This document shows, in pieces, positions 9,614-19,642 of a stretch of DNA of 64,000 bases. A program made the translations under genes and the position numbers. The first letter of the stretch is position 1. Every line of letters starts with the position of its first letter. The notes beneath the pieces were generated by a model. The model saw only the letters and a list, made by a program, of their open reading frames with translations, did not search any database and had not been told where the DNA came from. This stretch comes from Tuwongella immobilis (GTDB lineage: Bacteria; Planctomycetota; Planctomycetia; Gemmatales; Gemmataceae), in NCBI RefSeq assembly GCF_901538355.1, contig NZ_LR593887.1:620001-684000 (forward strand). The letters run 5' to 3'.

Positions 9614-9768
9614 CCAAACGCGGCGGTCATGACCGAGGAACCGACTGGTCATGACCGCATTGTCGTTTTTTCTTCATACTCCACAACGACTTACGACAGA
9701 TCCTTGTGACCGCTTCGGATGGTGTACGGTGCGATTGCGTCGTGCCGAACTCCACGAGGAACCGAGCG

Positions 9769-9972
9769 ATGTCGAAGCGAACCAATTCACATCCGACGAA
9801 CGAACTGGCCGAGTCGCATTTTTTCTGGTTGTCGGTCCTTCGAGCCGCTCGAGGGATTGACGATGTTTTCTTGGAAGAATTCGCCTTACGCCGATTGCGA
9901 GAACTGGGAACCCGAGTTGTCTTCGATTGCGAATCGAAGTCGGAACCTTCGAGCCACGAGGGAAATCGATGA
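9769..9972 (+). CDS. Small unknown protein coupled to the AlpA-like gene
   Basis: A 67-residue frame starts at ATG 9769 (MSKRTNSHPTNELAESHFFW), with GAGGAA 8 bases upstream. Its stop codon overlaps the next start in an ATGA arrangement at 9969-9972, the main reason for accepting it as real. The middle is a leucine- and arginine-rich helix (LRAARGIDDVFLEEFALRRLREL). No known domain is recognised. It may be a small accessory factor translated with the excisionase-like protein. Confidence 0.5.
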   Translation: MSKRTNSHPTNELAESHFFWLSVLRAARGIDDVFLEEFALRRLRELGTRVVFDCESKSEPSSHEGNR

Positions 9973-10214
9973 ATTTTCCCGACCATCATTCGACCGAGCG
10001 ACCTGAACCCGAGTTGCTGGTGGATGCGAAGCGTGTTGCGGATTTGCTCGCAGTATCCCTTCGCACCGTCCGCAAAATGGATTCTTCGGGGAAACTCCCA
10101 CGCCCGGTACGCATTAGCGGAGTCGTTCGTTGGTCCATCGAAGAACTTCGTGCCTGGATCGACGGTGGTGCGCCAAACCGAACCGAATGGGAAGCGCGAA
10201 GACGAAAAAAATAA
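9969..10214 (+). CDS. AlpA/excisionase-like helix-turn-helix protein
   Basis: An 81-residue protein whose core LLVDAKRVADLLAVSLRTVRK, followed by LPRPVRISGVVRWSIEELRAWID, is the standard pattern of the MerR-like HTH_17 family that includes AlpA and phage excisionases. The second strand-helix WSIEELRAWI is typical. The start at 9969 is supported by GAGGGAAAT upstream and by the 4-bp overlap with the preceding small gene. In integrative elements such proteins act as recombination directionality factors or regulators of the integrase. The tyrosine recombinase 1.5 kb downstream is the natural partner, though this is inferred. Confidence 0.85.
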   Translation: MNFPDHHSTERPEPELLVDAKRVADLLAVSLRTVRKMDSSGKLPRPVRISGVVRWSIEELRAWIDGGAPNRTEWEARRRKK

Positions 10215-10346
10215 CCGCGTGAAATTCCGCATCCTCGAGATTCAACGGGATGCGTTTGGGAATGAGTTGATTCGTTATTTCGCCTGGGAGTTGGAGAGTT
10301 CGACTCTCAACTCGAGAACCATCATCAGGCTTCACGAGTGACCTTC

Positions 10347-11477
10347 ATGAATTCGAACAAGCCGTTCTCTGGAAAGTCCGAGACGACGTTAGATCTCATT
10401 TGTATGGCCAATGTCGAGCCAACCGAAGTCGCTTGGTTGTGGAAGGATCGAATCCCGATGGGACGAATTACTGTCCTTTCCGGGCGACCAGGTTGTGGAA
10501 AGACATTCTTGACGATGTTTCTTGCTGCGACGGTGACCCGTGGCGGTGATTGGCCGGATGGTCGGGGGACAGCTCCGCAGGGATCCGTGTTGATTCTCAA
10601 CGCCGAGGATGATCCGAACGACACGCTTTCACCTCGACTTTTTGCAGCGAATGCGGACATGCAGAAAGTCCATCTCCTGAAAGGTGTCACGGTGAAGCAA
10701 AAGGATGGGAACAGTTCTCAGCTCGCTGTTGATCTGACGAATGTTGACAAGATTCAAGAAGCGATTCGTCAACTTGAGGATTGTCGGTTATGCGTGATTG
10801 ATCCCATTGGGAGTTATCTCGGCCACAATGTCGATTCCCATCGAGATAATGAGGTTCGGAGTGTGCTCACTCCGCTTGGAAATCTTGCCAATGAACTCGA
10901 AGTGGCGGTTCTGATGGTCTGCCATAATCGAAAGGCGGCTTCCGATTTTGCGGATGATAGTGTCCTTGGATCTCGAGGCTTTACCGGGATCGCTCGTGCC
11001 GCTTGGCATTTGTATTCCGATCAGAACGATCCATCGAAATCGAGAAAACTGCTGCTCCCTGGAAAAAATAATCTGGCCGAGAATCAATTTGGTTTAGCGT
11101 TCCGGATCGAGAAATCAGAAATTGGAACCCCAATCCTGCGATGGGAAGACGGCGATGTTCAGCAGTCTGCAGACGATTATGTCGCTGCAAAACCAACGGA
11201 CCGGAAGAAACGTGGACCGGAGCCATCCAAGCGAGTTGAGTGTATGCGTTGGCTCGCTCAGCAATTAGCGGCCGGCCCCGTCGAAGCGAAGACGATTGAG
11301 ATCCGAGCAAGTGAAGCGGGATATACTTGGAAGACGGTCAGAAATGCGTATCAATGCCTGGGAGTTCAATCGATCAAAGCGAGCGGACCAAACGGATCTT
11401 GGAGTTGGCGATTGCCCACGGTTGAAGATGAACTTGCCTCGGAACACGATGTAAGTTGCCCAAGTATCGAGGAATAA
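10347..11477 (+). CDS. RepA-like AAA ATPase (hexameric helicase type)
   Basis: About 376 residues. Motif A GRPGCGKT lies near residue 46-53 and a Walker B-type strand LCVIDPIGSYLG about 100 residues later. NAEDDPNDTLSPRLFAA and VCHNRKAASDFADDSVLGSRGFTGIAR are hallmarks of the AAA_25/RepA family of RecA-fold ATPases. Family members include replicative helicases of small plasmids and ATPases common in integrative elements. The C-terminal 100 residues look like a winged-helix segment. A GTG at 10338 is an alternative start. The gene follows the AlpA-like gene by 132 bp. The role is probably replication or maintenance of the excised element. Confidence 0.82.
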   Translation: MNSNKPFSGKSETTLDLICMANVEPTEVAWLWKDRIPMGRITVLSGRPGCGKTFLTMFLAATVTRGGDWPDGRGTAPQGSVLILNAEDDPNDTLSPRLFAANADMQKVHLLKGVTVKQKDGNSSQLAVDLTNVDKIQEAIRQLEDCRLCVIDPIGSYLGHNVDSHRDNEVRSVLTPLGNLANELEVAVLMVCHNRKAASDFADDSVLGSRGFTGIARAAWHLYSDQNDPSKSRKLLLPGKNNLAENQFGLAFRIEKSEIGTPILRWEDGDVQQSADDYVAAKPTDRKKRGPEPSKRVECMRWLAQQLAAGPVEAKTIEIRASEAGYTWKTVRNAYQCLGVQSIKASGPNGSWSWRLPTVEDELASEHDVSCPSIEE

Positions 11478-11566
11478 GGGCAACATCGGTAAATTTGCGG
11501 GAATTCGTTGCGGAAATCCCTCGGAAATCAGAAGTTGCCCCAGTTTCGAGTGACTTGGGCAACTTC
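11453..11566. repeat. Two related inverted repeats after the RepA-like gene
   Basis: Two copies of a similar imperfect palindrome lie about 80 bp apart. Copy 1 has AAGTTGCCC at 11453-11461 and GGGCAAC at 11478-11484, spanning the stop codon of the ATPase gene. Copy 2 has GAAGTTGCCC at 11531-11540 and GGGCAACTTC at 11557-11566, a 10-bp perfect stem. Both share AGT-TCGAG in the loop. They may be binding sites for an element protein (replication initiator, recombinase arm sites) or a terminator-like structure; no U-tract follows either one. Confidence 0.55.
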
Positions 11567-11603
11567 GTCGATTCAAGCGATTCAAACCAGGGCATGTTGA
11601 TGG

Positions 11604-11632
11604 TTGTCACTCTTTCTGATCTAAAATAGTAT
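11604..11632 (+). promoter_or_regulatory. Putative promoter of the integrase gene
   Basis: TTGTCA at 11604-11609 and TAGTAT at 11627-11632 are separated by exactly 17 bases and lie about 130 bp before the integrase start. This is close to the sigma-70 consensus. The identification is by eye only. Confidence 0.5.
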
Positions 11633-11759
11633 GCATTTTGCAGTCCTGTTCCAAGATCGGACCCATTTCGATTGACTGATTCGATGATTGGAGCACGGAT
11701 CCCAACCCAACTGGAATTACCAAGAGATCACTGGCAGGTTCTCAACCAGGAATTCATGG

Positions 11760-13484
<1,725 letters not shown>

Positions 13485-13531
13485 ATTTGTGGAGTTGTGT
13501 GGTCCACACATCCGTCCCTTGGATGCATTGA

Positions 13532-13560
13532 ATCTTAGGGGCTGATCGGGGGGCTGTCAA
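13532..13560 (-). promoter_or_regulatory. Promoter of the tRNA-Arg gene
   Basis: On the minus strand TTGACA (13560-13555) and TAAGAT (13537-13532) are separated by 17 bases, a near-consensus sigma-70 promoter about 60 bp before the tRNA 5' end. The same TTGACAGCCCC start is found in front of tRNA-Val at 30588. Confidence 0.75.
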
Positions 13561-13738
13561 TTGGGGCTTTGCAAAAATCCCGAAGAGTTAATTTGCGGTA
13601 TCTGGGGAAGATCTACCGATTTCAACATGCGAGGTTTTTCGAAACTGCGAAACGATTGGGTGGGTTGCTCCGTTCGATCTTGGTTTTCGGTCGATATGAG
13701 AAGTGTCGCGAGTGAAACGGTTTCAAGGAGGATCGAAC

Positions 13739-14425
13739 GTGAAGCTCCGCTCCCTGTCGCTGGTTGCCATGTCGGTTGGATGCTGGCTGGCGAATCATGC
13801 TCAAGCTCAAACGCTGCCGGTGCCATCGCTGCCGCCGGCCACCACGGTCTCGGCTCCATCGGGTAATCAGGCTTTGGCCGATCGAGTTGCCGCCCAACTG
13901 CGATCCAGTGGCGTGGCTCAAGGTGCCGATATCAATATCGTCACCAATGGTGGCAAAGTCGAGCTGCAAGGCTTTGTTCGCTCGGGCAGCCAACGCGATC
14001 AACTGATGTCGGTGGTCAAGAGCGTTCCGGGTGTCGAAGCGGTGCAGAACACCGTCTCGGTGGCGGATGTGCAAGCGGCCCCGGCGATTGCACCGCAAGG
14101 GATTCCGCAAGGCATGACCATGCAAGGCTTTGGGCCGGAACCTGCCCCCGCTCAGATGATGGGCCACGGGCACAACATCCACGACAGCAACCCGCCGAAG
14201 ATGCCGGGCTATGCGTGGCCGACCTACGCTCCGTACAACAACCTGAGCCGCGTCGCCTACCCGACGGCCTACCCGTACAACGCCTGGCCGTTCATTGGAC
14301 CGTTCTACCCCTTCCCGAAGGTTCCGCTCGGCTGGCGGAAAGTGACCCTCGAATGGGAAGATGGTCACTGGTACTATGGCCCGTCTGGCCAACCGCAAGA
14401 CTACTGGCGAGTTCGCTTCTGGTGA
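13739..14425 (+). CDS. Secreted BON-domain protein
   Basis: A 228-residue protein starting at GTG 13739, chosen because AAGGAGG stands 7 bases upstream. A signal peptide ends near AQAQ. Residues of about 45-110 form a BON domain: LADRVAAQLRSSGVAQGADI, then GGKVELQGFVRSGSQRDQL and VPGVEAVQNTVSV. The rest is rich in Pro, Tyr, Trp and Gly. BON domains are thought to bind membranes or other ligands in the envelope. The gene stands alone, outside the integrated element, and is followed by a strong terminator. The precise role is unknown. Confidence 0.85.
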   Translation: MKLRSLSLVAMSVGCWLANHAQAQTLPVPSLPPATTVSAPSGNQALADRVAAQLRSSGVAQGADINIVTNGGKVELQGFVRSGSQRDQLMSVVKSVPGVEAVQNTVSVADVQAAPAIAPQGIPQGMTMQGFGPEPAPAQMMGHGHNIHDSNPPKMPGYAWPTYAPYNNLSRVAYPTAYPYNAWPFIGPFYPFPKVPLGWRKVTLEWEDGHWYYGPSGQPQDYWRVRFW

Positions 14426-14479
14426 TCGGCCTGCGGTGGGTTACTGACCTGCCGCGGTGATTCGCCGGAAGTTCGCCAA

Positions 14480-14529
14480 GCCGCGGGTGAGAATTCCTTC
14501 GGGAGTCCTCACCCGCGGCTGTTTTTTTT
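14480..14529 (+). terminator. Rho-independent terminator after the BON gene
   Basis: A perfect 12-bp stem, GCCGCGGGTGAG at 14480-14491 with CTCACCCGCGGC at 14508-14519, is followed by TG and eight T residues. Confidence 0.92.
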
Positions 14530-14574
14530 GCTACGATGCTGTTCGGTTGGTCATGATTTCGGGACAATAGTCGT

Positions 14575-16545
14575 ATGGCACCCTCGAACATTCTCGGTCC
14601 GCGTGGTCGGATCGCCAAACATTGGTCATCATTTGAGAGCCGCCCCGAACAATTGGCGATGTCGGATGCGGTCGCGGATGCCATTCGCAACAAACATCAT
14701 TTGATGGTGGAAGCAGGCACGGGGGTTGGCAAATCGTTCGCCTATCTGGTCCCCGCGATTGAGGCCGCGCTCGCCGATCGCAATTGTCGCGTGGTCATCT
14801 CCACACACACGATTGGCCTGCAAGAACAGCTTCTGAAAAAAGATATTCCCTTCTTGCAAGATATTTTCCCGCAAGAGTTTAAGGCGGTTCTCGTCAAGGG
14901 GCGATCGAACTATCTCAGCTTGCGGCGGTTGCGGGTGGCGCAGCAGCGAGTCAACACCCTGTTGGCGGAATCCGGTGCGGTCGATCAGTTGATCCAAATC
15001 GGTCGCTGGTCGCGCAGTTCGCTCGAAGGGAGTCGCGCGGATCTTCCATTCCAGCCGATCCCGACCGTTTGGGGATTGGTCGAAAGCGATTCTGGGAATT
15101 GTCTGGGACGGAATTGTCCCGATCATTCCAATTGCTTTTATTTCCAGGCTCGCCGGGCGATGAGCGGTGCCCAACTGCTGATCGTCAATCATGCGCTGTT
15201 TTTCAGCGATTTGGCCTTACGGCGATCGGGAGCGCAACTCCTTCCAGATTATCAGGTTGCGATCTTCGATGAAGCGCATACCCTCGAAGATGTCGCCGCC
15301 GATCATCTCGGATTGCAGATTAACCAAGGCACGTTGGAATATCTGCTCAATCAACTGCTCACGCCCCGACAAAACAAGGGGCTGCTGATGGCCCACGGCA
15401 CGCCGGAAATCTATCTGCTGTTTGAGGAAACCCGTCGAACTGCCGAGAAATTCTTTCTATCGTTGCAGCAATGGCAAATCGCACAGGGCCGCTCGGGAAC
15501 GGGGCGAGTGCGCGAGTCCAACATTGTGCCGGATATTCTGTCGCCGTTGCTGCAGCAGTTGGCGAATCTGTTGGTCGATCGAGCGCAAACCATTGCCTCG
15601 GAAGAAGAAAAGATCGAAGTGCTGGCCGTCGCCAATCGCTGTGAGCAGCAATCGACCGCGATTCATGCTTGGTTGGAACAATCGCTCAAGGATCAGGTCT
15701 ATTGGGTCGAAGGGCGTGGCGAAAAGCAGATGCGCGTCGGGCTGGCCAGTGCCCCGATTGACGTCGGACCCGCACTCAAAGCGCAACTATACGACAAAGT
15801 GCCGACGGTGATTCTGACCAGTGCCACTCTCTCAACCGCGGATGGCCCCGAAGGCTTTACGCATGCCCAGCGACGACTCGGAATGACCGACTGCGAAACG
15901 CTGCAACTCGGTAGCCCATTTGACTATGCGACACAAGCGGAACTGCATCTGTTTCGCAATGACATGCCCGACCCGACCGCATCCGCCGCGTGGTTTGAAG
16001 ATGCGGTAATCGAAAAGATTCCCGAATATGTCGAACGCTCACAAGGGCGAGCATTTGTGCTGTTCACGAGTTATACCTTCCTCAGCCGAGCAGCCGAACG
16101 ATTGCGCGATTGGTTCCGCGCCCAGCGCTACACGCTCTTATGTCAAGGCGAAGGGTTGCCCCCGAATAAACTGGTGGAGCAATTCCGGACGCAACCGCGG
16201 GCCGTGTTGTTTGGCGTCGATTCGTTCTGGCAGGGGGTCGATGTCAAAGGCGAAGCATTGACCAACGTGATGATTACCAAGCTACCGTTTGCGGTGCCGG
16301 ATCGCCCTGTGACCGAAGCCCGCATGGAGCGGATTCAGGAGCGCGGCGGGGTGCCATTTCGGGATTTTCAAGTGCCCATGGCGGTCATCAAACTGAAGCA
16401 AGGATTTGGCCGATTGATTCGCACGCAAACGGATCGAGGCATGGTGGTGCTGTTCGATCCGCGCGTGCTTACCAAACCGTATGGCCGGGTGTTTCTCGAT
16501 GCGTTGCCGCCAGCGAAACGCTTCATCGACGGCAAAGCGCAATGA
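14575..16545 (+). CDS. DinG/YoaA-family ATP-dependent DNA helicase
   Basis: A 656-residue XPD-like superfamily 2 helicase. Motif I AGTGVGKS lies at about 47-54, motif Ia STHTIGLQEQL at 76-86 and the DEAH box at 232-235. C-terminal motifs include SATLS and FWQGVDVKGE, followed by QGFGRLIRTQTDRG. The Fe-S cluster region has three cysteines, 176, 181 and 187, with the same spacing as the last three ligands of DinG. Where the first cysteine is expected, in KGRSNYLS, there is Ser115, so the cluster may be absent or differently bound. It begins about 50 bp after the terminator of the BON gene and appears to be a single-gene unit. Probable role: unwinding of D-loops, R-loops or other repair intermediates. 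Confidence 0.9.
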   Translation: MAPSNILGPRGRIAKHWSSFESRPEQLAMSDAVADAIRNKHHLMVEAGTGVGKSFAYLVPAIEAALADRNCRVVISTHTIGLQEQLLKKDIPFLQDIFPQEFKAVLVKGRSNYLSLRRLRVAQQRVNTLLAESGAVDQLIQIGRWSRSSLEGSRADLPFQPIPTVWGLVESDSGNCLGRNCPDHSNCFYFQARRAMSGAQLLIVNHALFFSDLALRRSGAQLLPDYQVAIFDEAHTLEDVAADHLGLQINQGTLEYLLNQLLTPRQNKGLLMAHGTPEIYLLFEETRRTAEKFFLSLQQWQIAQGRSGTGRVRESNIVPDILSPLLQQLANLLVDRAQTIASEEEKIEVLAVANRCEQQSTAIHAWLEQSLKDQVYWVEGRGEKQMRVGLASAPIDVGPALKAQLYDKVPTVILTSATLSTADGPEGFTHAQRRLGMTDCETLQLGSPFDYATQAELHLFRNDMPDPTASAAWFEDAVIEKIPEYVERSQGRAFVLFTSYTFLSRAAERLRDWFRAQRYTLLCQGEGLPPNKLVEQFRTQPRAVLFGVDSFWQGVDVKGEALTNVMITKLPFAVPDRPVTEARMERIQERGGVPFRDFQVPMAVIKLKQGFGRLIRTQTDRGMVVLFDPRVLTKPYGRVFLDALPPAKRFIDGKAQ

Positions 16546-16554
16546 GATGATCGC

Positions 16555-17403
16555 TTAATTTTCGAGGCGATCTTCCTGATACACCATCTGATAGGTGTAC
16601 TTGGTTCCGACTCCGAGATGATTCGGAATCTCGTGCGTCGCTTTGAGCCGAGCCTTTTCGAATCGGCCGGAATCCGACGCAAAGGTAATCTCGCCTTCGG
16701 GTTGCAGCGGGCAGAGCGGGATCAGCTCCCCGGCGGTGAGCGCGGAGTTCTTCAACTTCGTGGTCATGCCCACAACGACCGAAGTGCCAGATAGTTGTTT
16801 GACGGTGTATTGTTGGGTGGCATCGTAAGATTCGCCGGTGCCTTGCGGCGGGTCCATCTTGATGGCGTAATTGCGTGCCCAAGTTGCCCCTTGCGCCAAT
16901 GCGACTTCGGGCAGAACGAGCTTGAATGGCAGATCGGCTTCGAGTCGGCTCGGGGCACCAAACTTACTTTCCTTCACCTCCACCAGTTGGCCACGGGCAT
17001 CCATGCGGATGGTGGTGATGGGCTGATTCACATACTGCATCATTTCTTTGCCTTCAACGCTGGCCGGGTCGGCCTTCGTAGAATCAAAGACACTCGTTTC
17101 GCCGTCTGGTTTTTTCGTTTCCACTTTCAATTGCGTGAGCGACATTTGCAGCGTCGCCACGCCGTTGGCATCGACATCGACCACGCTCCAGCTTTTCACC
17201 GCTTCGAAGCGGGTCGTCACTTGCAGCGTCTTAAAATTGTCCGTGTCATCGACACGCATCGTCGAGCTGGTTTGCGTGACTTGCTCAACTTTGTAGCGAT
17301 GGGTATCGCCTTTTTGCCACCGGAACCGAGTCGGGGCATCGGCAAAACTGAGACCGCAGCAGGCAAGCATCGCCGCCACGGCAATCAGGCGAGTGAACGT
17401 CAT
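16555..17403 (-). CDS. Secreted protein, DUF6263-like
   Basis: A 282-residue secreted protein. The start at 17403 (MTFTRLIAVAAMLACCGLSFAD) gives a clean signal peptide and has GGGAGGA 9 bases upstream; the longer frame is rejected. The mature part is beta-rich, with repeated short strands. Its opening (FRWQKGDTHRYKVEQVTQT) and the middle VDANGVATLQMSLTQLKVE recall the DUF6263 family, a group of planctomycete and bacteroidete exported proteins with no known function. It converges with the helicase gene, the stop codons being about 10 bp apart. It ends QMVYQEDRLEN and no motif points to catalysis. Confidence 0.7.
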   Translation of the reverse strand: MTFTRLIAVAAMLACCGLSFADAPTRFRWQKGDTHRYKVEQVTQTSSTMRVDDTDNFKTLQVTTRFEAVKSWSVVDVDANGVATLQMSLTQLKVETKKPDGETSVFDSTKADPASVEGKEMMQYVNQPITTIRMDARGQLVEVKESKFGAPSRLEADLPFKLVLPEVALAQGATWARNYAIKMDPPQGTGESYDATQQYTVKQLSGTSVVVGMTTKLKNSALTAGELIPLCPLQPEGEITFASDSGRFEKARLKATHEIPNHLGVGTKYTYQMVYQEDRLEN

Positions 17404-17517
17404 CGGGTAAGTCCTCCCTGGCAACAAGACGGTAGACCAATCCCGTCCAGACCAAAGCGGCACATACCATCGGCGGCGAATCGGAAAAAGCCCAAGTGGC
17501 AAAATCTGATGCAGAAA

Positions 17518-18015
17518 TCACTTACGTTCGGCAGGCTTCTCGGTGAACGACAGCGTCATCAGCAGCAGATCGGCGAGCGTCCCGGGATCTTTCGCCTTGG
17601 TGACGAAGTTGACCCCACGATTGCCCCGATTAGAACTGATGATGAGTGTCTGATCTTTTAGGTAAGCAATCTGAAAGGTGTGCCCCTGAATCGTCTGTTC
17701 CTTCAGCCATTGGCGGTCGTTTTCGGCGGTTCGCAGGGCGGCATTGCTGAATTCGCCGCCGACGCGGAACGGGCCTTTGGTAATCACCCCAATTTCATAG
17801 TGGACATCCACTCCGTTTTTGCCCACAATTTTGCCGACGATGCTGTCGATTCCTTGCAGTTGCTCGTGAGTGTATCCCGGAAGCAGCCGAATCTCAAACC
17901 CGCCCACAATCGGGGTTTGCGCCAATGCCGTGCCATGCAGCCCCAGCATGCCGATCATCCCCAACAGCAATCCGATTCGCATTCCGCCCAGCCGCCGCCG
18001 ATTGCCACCACGCAT
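17518..18015 (-). CDS. Secreted protein of unknown function
   Basis: A 165-residue protein starting at ATG 18015, preceded by GGGAG at 8 bases; ATG 17982 is a possible shorter start. An Arg-rich n-region is followed by a hydrophobic segment ending TALAQ, a likely signal peptide. The mature part (GFEIRLLPGYTHEQLQGIDSI ... TKAKDPGTLADLLLMTLSF) is not recognised. It lies just downstream of the small methyltransferase gene on the same strand and upstream of the DUF6263-like gene, but with a gap of over 100 bp to the latter. Confidence 0.65.
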   Translation of the reverse strand: MRGGNRRRLGGMRIGLLLGMIGMLGLHGTALAQTPIVGGFEIRLLPGYTHEQLQGIDSIVGKIVGKNGVDVHYEIGVITKGPFRVGGEFSNAALRTAENDRQWLKEQTIQGHTFQIAYLKDQTLIISSNRGNRGVNFVTKAKDPGTLADLLLMTLSFTEKPAERK

Positions 18016-18056
18016 CACGCACACTCCCGCCGAAACGTCAGAATCCCGAAATCATC

Positions 18057-18668
18057 CTATTGTCGAGACGATTCGGAGGGGGGAACGGATTCGTTCGTCT
18101 GGCTTGCCGGTTGAAATTGTGGGGGATCGTATCCCGTCCATCGCGGCAACCAACACGTCACCGATTGCCGATAATGTCGGTACGATTCTCCGAATCGTCG
18201 CTCCAAGTCGGCTTCTTCCCAGGGGCGAACCCAGTGGTTCCAAATCGGCCCGCCAACGAATGGAACCAGCATGACCGCAGGCGAACCCATCGCTAATCCG
18301 ACGGCGAATCCTTGCGTTAACCCACCAATTGCCATGGGGTTGCGAACATAGCGATATGGGCCGATGAGGACCAGTTCGCGGGCACAATCCATGGGCAACG
18401 GCGTGCCTTTACCGTGGATGGCCATGCGATAGCCGCTTGTGAGTCCGAGTGTGCCGCCGAGCGCGAAGAGAACGCAGCCCAACGGCAGATTCCATGCGGT
18501 GGAAAACCGCCAGCCCGCGAGTCCGAGATGGTCTTCTAATCGCCAGATGATCGCTGGGAGAAGTGCGAGAAAACCACTCCAGAAGATTACCGTTTGGGCG
18601 AATGTTTTGGCGAGAATCCAGGTGCGGGAGGTGGGTCGGGCTTCGCGGGCGAATCGGAATCGATCCAT
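18057..18668 (-). CDS. Isoprenylcysteine methyltransferase-like (ICMT/PEMT family) membrane protein
   Basis: The protein has 203 residues from ATG 18668, which is preceded by GAGGAG. The upstream part of the long frame is the shadow of the next gene and is left out. Three or four membrane helices are seen, and the family signature GPYRYVRNPMAIGG is followed by EEADLERRFGESYRHY, matching the SAM-binding C-terminal region of the ICMT/PEMT-type integral membrane methyltransferases. In bacteria such proteins methylate small amines, lipids or other acceptors; the substrate here is unknown. The first 82 bp overlap the 3' end of the neighbouring membrane-protein gene, so the two are probably co-expressed. 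Confidence 0.82.
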   Translation of the reverse strand: MDRFRFAREARPTSRTWILAKTFAQTVIFWSGFLALLPAIIWRLEDHLGLAGWRFSTAWNLPLGCVLFALGGTLGLTSGYRMAIHGKGTPLPMDCARELVLIGPYRYVRNPMAIGGLTQGFAVGLAMGSPAVMLVPFVGGPIWNHWVRPWEEADLERRFGESYRHYRQSVTCWLPRWTGYDPPQFQPASQTNESVPPSESSRQ

Positions 18669-19057
18669 GCGGCACACTCCTCGCCTCGCAATTGCCACAA
18701 GAACCAGCCTGGCAACACCATCGGCGGCGTCATCAGCAGCGCACCCAGCCAGGCTTCGCCGGTCATCGCCGTCAAGGTCCAGCAGGTCAGCCCGGCATAC
18801 ATGGCCGCTCCCGTATGGATTGCCAACAGCGGCCACGCCCAGCGACTGCGATGATGCAGACCGATTGCGACCCCGATCGACAGGGCGGCGAACAAGCCGA
18901 GATCGGCGACGGCAAAGGCCAACAGCGAGGAATCTGGGGCATCGGCGGCCCGAAACGCAGCCCGAGATGCTGGCCACGCCGCGAGCATGCCCCACCAGGC
19001 GACCGCGCCTAGCCCTTGCAGCAACAGATAGCCACAGGCTAACCGACGTAGTGTCAT
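18587..19057 (-). CDS. Small integral membrane protein, unknown
   Basis: A 156-residue protein with four predicted membrane segments: around residues 8-28, 45-65, 72-95 and 100-122. It ends in a proline-rich tail (DSDSPAKPDPPPAPGFSPK). No family is recognised. It overlaps the ICMT-like gene by 82 bp on the same strand, which suggests a functional pair, perhaps a membrane partner of the methyltransferase. Confidence 0.7.
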   Translation of the reverse strand: MTLRRLACGYLLLQGLGAVAWWGMLAAWPASRAAFRAADAPDSSLLAFAVADLGLFAALSIGVAIGLHHRSRWAWPLLAIHTGAAMYAGLTCWTLTAMTGEAWLGALLMTPPMVLPGWFLWQLRGEECAAWIDSDSPAKPDPPPAPGFSPKHSPKR

Positions 19058-19123
19058 CGAATCAACTCATTTTGTTCGGATGGATCGTCGATTCGCCGAT
19101 TCTGGAACGATTCACTGGCTGCG

Positions 19124-19600
19124 TCAATCAGTCGATGGTTTTCGCTTCTTGCGAATCGGCTTCGGGCGCGGCGTCTCATCGTCGTCGTCGTTGTCATCAT
19201 AATCTTCGGACCGACTGCGGGGTTTGCGAGGCCGAATCCGCACGGGTGGCTCGTGTTCGAATCGCCCCAGGAGCGCGTAAGTGAGGCAGGTTCCCCCGAC
19301 GATTCCTGCGAATGAGGATGCCCGATAATCGGATTTCTGGAACGCATAAATGCTCAACGCCCCCAGCATGGCGGCGAGGATGAACGAGGCAATGCGATAA
19401 CTCATCGGCCGACCATACGGGATCAACAGAGCGAAGGCCCAGACCCCAAACGTAATCATACAAACGACTTGTGCCAGCGTTTGTTGTGGTTTGTCGCCCG
19501 GTTTCCGATCCAATTCGGGCGGCAGATTCATGAGTAGATAGAACACCCAGACCAACGCCAGACAAATTCCGCCAATCAGAATCTGAAGTCCTCGTGGCAT
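19124..19600 (-). CDS. Membrane protein of unknown function with acidic-basic tail
   Basis: The protein has 158 residues from ATG 19600, preceded by AAGGAGAG at proper spacing. Four hydrophobic segments lie in the first 115 residues. The C-terminus is polar, with a run of Asp (SEDYDDNDDDDE) followed by a Lys/Arg/Pro stretch ending KKRKPSTD. No domain is recognised. It stands 66 bp before the membrane gene at 19057 on the same strand and may belong to the same unit. Confidence 0.68.
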   Translation of the reverse strand: MPRGLQILIGGICLALVWVFYLLMNLPPELDRKPGDKPQQTLAQVVCMITFGVWAFALLIPYGRPMSYRIASFILAAMLGALSIYAFQKSDYRASSFAGIVGGTCLTYALLGRFEHEPPVRIRPRKPRSRSEDYDDNDDDDETPRPKPIRKKRKPSTD

Positions 19601-19642
19601 GTGACTCTCCTTCTGAGAATAATCGAAACGCACAATCGACGA

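Noticed and set aside
18669-18995. N-terminal extension of the ICMT-like gene
   Set aside because: It overlaps the membrane-protein gene in another frame, is Arg/Cys-rich like a shadow translation, and a good ribosome site supports the later start.
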